Positions 61,978 through 64,000 of a stretch of DNA of 64,000 nt are shown piece by piece (the first letter of the stretch is position 1; each line of letters opens with the position of its first letter). The translations under genes were made by a program, and so were the position numbers. The notes beneath the pieces are model-generated. The model searched no databases. It saw nothing but the letters and a program-made list of their open reading frames with translations, and was not told the origin of the DNA. This stretch comes from Nitrospirota bacterium (lineage in GTDB: Bacteria; Nitrospirota; Thermodesulfovibrionia; Thermodesulfovibrionales; UBA6898). Location of the stretch: NCBI GenBank assembly GCA_016215155.1, contig JACRLQ010000054.1, positions 52,013 to 116,012 on the forward strand, given 5' to 3'.

Positions 61978-62973
61978 ATGAGAAATGAAGATATTGGCTG
62001 GTGCAGGCGGTGGATTTCCCTGGGCGTTCTCACCGCCGTCTTATTATTGGGACCCGCGGTCTCTTTTTCAGGCGGAAATGTCGTGGCGAGGATCGGCGAT
62101 GTCGAAATAACGGAGGTCGAACTGGAGGAGGCCCTGCTTCAGTTGGTCCCGCAGGGTATCTACCATTCAGGGATAGACCGTTCCGACAGCGAAGAGTACA
62201 GGACAAAGGCCCTCGATGCGCTCATCGAGGTGGAGCTCCTTGCCAGGGAGGCGGAAAAAAGGGGCATAAAGGCGCCGGAGGAGGCCATCTCTTCAGTCAT
62301 TGACGAAAATACCAGAAAATTCGGTTCTGAAAAAGAGATGAAAAAGGCGATGGAGGAAAGAGGGTACACTATGGAGGGCCTCAGAAAGAGGATCGGAAGG
62401 TTCGAGGCGGCAAGGACCCTCGCCCTCGAACTCCTGAGCGCGAGCCGGTATTCTGAAGATGAATTAAGGAAATATTATGAAGAAAACAGGCCGAAGTTCA
62501 GGAAGCCCGAGACGGTATTCTTGTCCGGCATCCTCATAAAGGTCGACCCGTCCGCGACTGAAGAAGTGTGGCAGCAGAAAAAAAAAGTCGCTGAGGACCT
62601 CCTTGCCAGGATACGCGGAGGTGAGGACTTCGGGGCCATAGCCTACAAGTACTCCGAGGACTCATACAGGTTCACAAGCGGCTCAATCGGCCAGGTCCAC
62701 AGGGGCAGGCTCTCGGCCCCCGAACTCGAAAAGACCGCCTTCAGTCTGGGCAAAGACGAAATCAGCGGGGTGGTCCGGACTATCCAGGGGTTCCATATCC
62801 TGAAGGCCGGAGAAAAAACCCCCGGAGAATTGAAGAGTTTTGAAGAAGTCAGCGGCAAACTCAAAAGGGACCTCGAAAAAGACCGTTTCGAGGAGTCGAA
62901 GAAAAGTCTGATCGGGAGACTGAAAAAAGAATACGTCGTTGAGATAACACCCTGGTCCCGGAGCAAAAATTGA
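61978..62973 (+). CDS. SurA/PpiC-type peptidyl-prolyl isomerase
   Basis: A 331-residue exported chaperone. ATG 61978 is preferred over GTG 61972 because AAGGTAAGGGG lies upstream. A signal segment (ISLGVLTAVLLLGPAVSFSG) is followed by a SurA-like N-terminal chaperone region (VVARIGDVEITEVELEEALL) and a parvulin domain at about 175-275 (ETVFLSGILIKVDPSATEEV, GEDFGAIAYKYSED, GSIGQVHRGRLSAPELEKTA, IQGFHILKAGEK). It probably folds the cytochrome or the outer-membrane barrel encoded next. It lies downstream of the terminator, so it may have its own promoter. Confidence 0.88.
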   Translation: MRNEDIGWCRRWISLGVLTAVLLLGPAVSFSGGNVVARIGDVEITEVELEEALLQLVPQGIYHSGIDRSDSEEYRTKALDALIEVELLAREAEKRGIKAPEEAISSVIDENTRKFGSEKEMKKAMEERGYTMEGLRKRIGRFEAARTLALELLSASRYSEDELRKYYEENRPKFRKPETVFLSGILIKVDPSATEEVWQQKKKVAEDLLARIRGGEDFGAIAYKYSEDSYRFTSGSIGQVHRGRLSAPELEKTAFSLGKDEISGVVRTIQGFHILKAGEKTPGELKSFEEVSGKLKRDLEKDRFEESKKSLIGRLKKEYVVEITPWSRSKN

Positions 62974-63050
62974 TGCCGGTTAAAAGCCCTCTGCCTGATG
63001 TCTCATGCAGTTGCTGACAGCCCCGGGACTCCGGGACCGAAGACGTGGGG

Positions 63051-64000
63051 ATGAAATTGGCCTCCATTTCCAGCGGCCTTACGGCAGCGCTGCGGTTATT
63101 GCTTAAACGGAAAGGGCATGGTCTTGTGCTTCTGTCTTTCCTTGGACTTCTTGCCTCTACAACCCCCGCGCAGGCGGCCACCTATAGCCTGTCCGGCCTT
63201 ACGAACCTTTATTACGAGGGCCATTGGGGTTCACCGCAGAGGCCGTTTAAGAGGGTCGAGACCAACGTGACCCTGGCGCTGAGCGGGCAGGTCGTCGACC
63301 GCAGGCTGATGGTGTTTACCGTCTCCGGCATATTCGGCAAGGTATATACCACAGGGATCAAATCCTCGACAATAGAGGGGGTCGGCTTCAGCACCACGCT
63401 GCTTTCCGAGAAACCGAGGAAAAGTCTGCTGGTCTATCTTCCCCAGCCGATAAACATTACTTACACTTATAATCCGGGCACCGGAGGCGCGGCCGGCACG
63501 AGCACCTCTAATTTCAGACTTAATTTTATCTATAATCTCGGGTATGTCGAGATAGGAAAGGCGCCTGATGTCCTGGATGCCGGAAATACCGGAAACACGA
63601 ACGACACTAACAACACGGACAACGTAGAAAACGACGAGGAAGTAAAGAAGGTCAGGAAACCTAAAAGACGGATCTTTCACATCCCCTTTATCTATGTCGA
63701 CTTCAGCCGGGACACATACGACGGCTTTGGCGGTTCTTCCACGAATGACCGTTTGAACGTCAGGGCCGAGCAGACCGAGGGACACTACTATTACTCGGCC
63801 GAATACCGGATGGGCGACACCAGTGTTTCTCCCGCCATACACTATCTCAATCTGCGGGCGACTTACGATGAGCTGTATGCAGACAGAATTACGAGGGTCT
63901 CGGATTACGCCTCCGGGAACCTTATTAAATCCGCGGGCAGCACGACCATTGCGATATACGACCAGTTTGCGTGGTCGAGGCAGATGGGCAAGGGCATTAA
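63051..64000 (+). CDS. Outer-membrane beta-barrel protein, N-terminal part (cut by window edge)
   Basis: An open frame from ATG 63051 to the window end (316 residues, no stop). A long signal sequence (LLSFLGLLASTTPAQA-AT) leads into alternating hydrophobic strands typical of a porin: TNLYYEGHWGSP, VETNVTLALSGQVVDRRLMV, NFRLNFIYNLGYVEIGK. Residues about 180-215 are a charged, Asn/Asp/Thr-rich loop (NTGNTNDTNNTDNVENDEEV). GTG 63045 is another start. Following the isomerase and the OmcE-like gene it could be the outer-membrane conduit or a filament exporter; this is inferred. Confidence 0.7.
   Translation, partial: MKLASISSGLTAALRLLLKRKGHGLVLLSFLGLLASTTPAQAATYSLSGLTNLYYEGHWGSPQRPFKRVETNVTLALSGQVVDRRLMVFTVSGIFGKVYTTGIKSSTIEGVGFSTTLLSEKPRKSLLVYLPQPINITYTYNPGTGGAAGTSTSNFRLNFIYNLGYVEIGKAPDVLDAGNTGNTNDTNNTDNVENDEEVKKVRKPKRRIFHIPFIYVDFSRDTYDGFGGSSTNDRLNVRAEQTEGHYYYSAEYRMGDTSVSPAIHYLNLRATYDELYADRITRVSDYASGNLIKSAGSTTIAIYDQFAWSRQMGKGI

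Overview
The window looks like chromosomal DNA of a Gram-negative bacterium with a large c-type cytochrome inventory, most like a Nitrospirota or Desulfobacterota lineage. Support comes from Sec-exported multiheme cytochromes, lipoproteins, an outer-membrane barrel, ABC-exported surface polysaccharide genes and tightly overlapped housekeeping operons. Taxonomy is an inference; no rRNA or tRNA gene was recognised.

Region 1 (1-13,100) is housekeeping. A minus-strand overlapping run reads rsmB, PASTA protein, rpe, TPR protein, pgsA and a DUF512 radical-SAM protein that leaves the window. Divergently on the plus strand are def-fmt-DUF116, a cold-shock gene with its own promoter and terminator, and lipA-alaC-hom-Lon-like protease, closed by a terminator. 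Region 2 (13,150-17,900) holds an orphan type II/IV pseudopilin, a minus-strand radical SAM/iron-sulfur flavoprotein/ferritin-like trio, an unrecognised possible lipoprotein and a nine-haem cytochrome.

Region 3 (17,900-58,160) is a large surface-polysaccharide locus. It opens with a winged-helix regulator whose start codon lies in a concentric palindrome, and a leader with an ops-like sequence. It then encodes UDP-xylose synthase, two Wzm/Wzt-type exporters, and enzymes like WbpA, WbpE and WbpI/WecB for N-acetylated uronic acids. Next come a 1024-residue methyltransferase/coiled-coil/glycosyltransferase fusion, a glucuronyl C5-epimerase-like/propeller fusion, many glycosyltransferases, an acyltransferase, an asparagine-synthase homologue and two GT-C/TPR membrane proteins. 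A central part (36,300-48,600) is accessory-like: exported PKD, beta-helix, collagen-like and propeller proteins, a triheme cytochrome, two genes broken by internal deletions, an IS remnant, dispersed short repeats and a hairpin-ended DUF559 nuclease unit.

Region 4 (58,200-64,000) looks like an extracellular-electron-transfer module: an 11-haem cytochrome, an NHL-propeller lipoprotein, an OmcE-like tetrahaem cytochrome behind a sigma70-like promoter and a roughly 500-nt structured leader, a SurA/PpiC isomerase, and an outer-membrane beta-barrel cut by the window end.

The most notable items are the fused chain-terminator/ruler/glycosyltransferase beside a Wzt with a carbohydrate-binding tail, the C5-epimerase-propeller fusion, the nuclease unit with hairpin ends, the structured leader of the nanowire-like cytochrome, and the pseudogenes.
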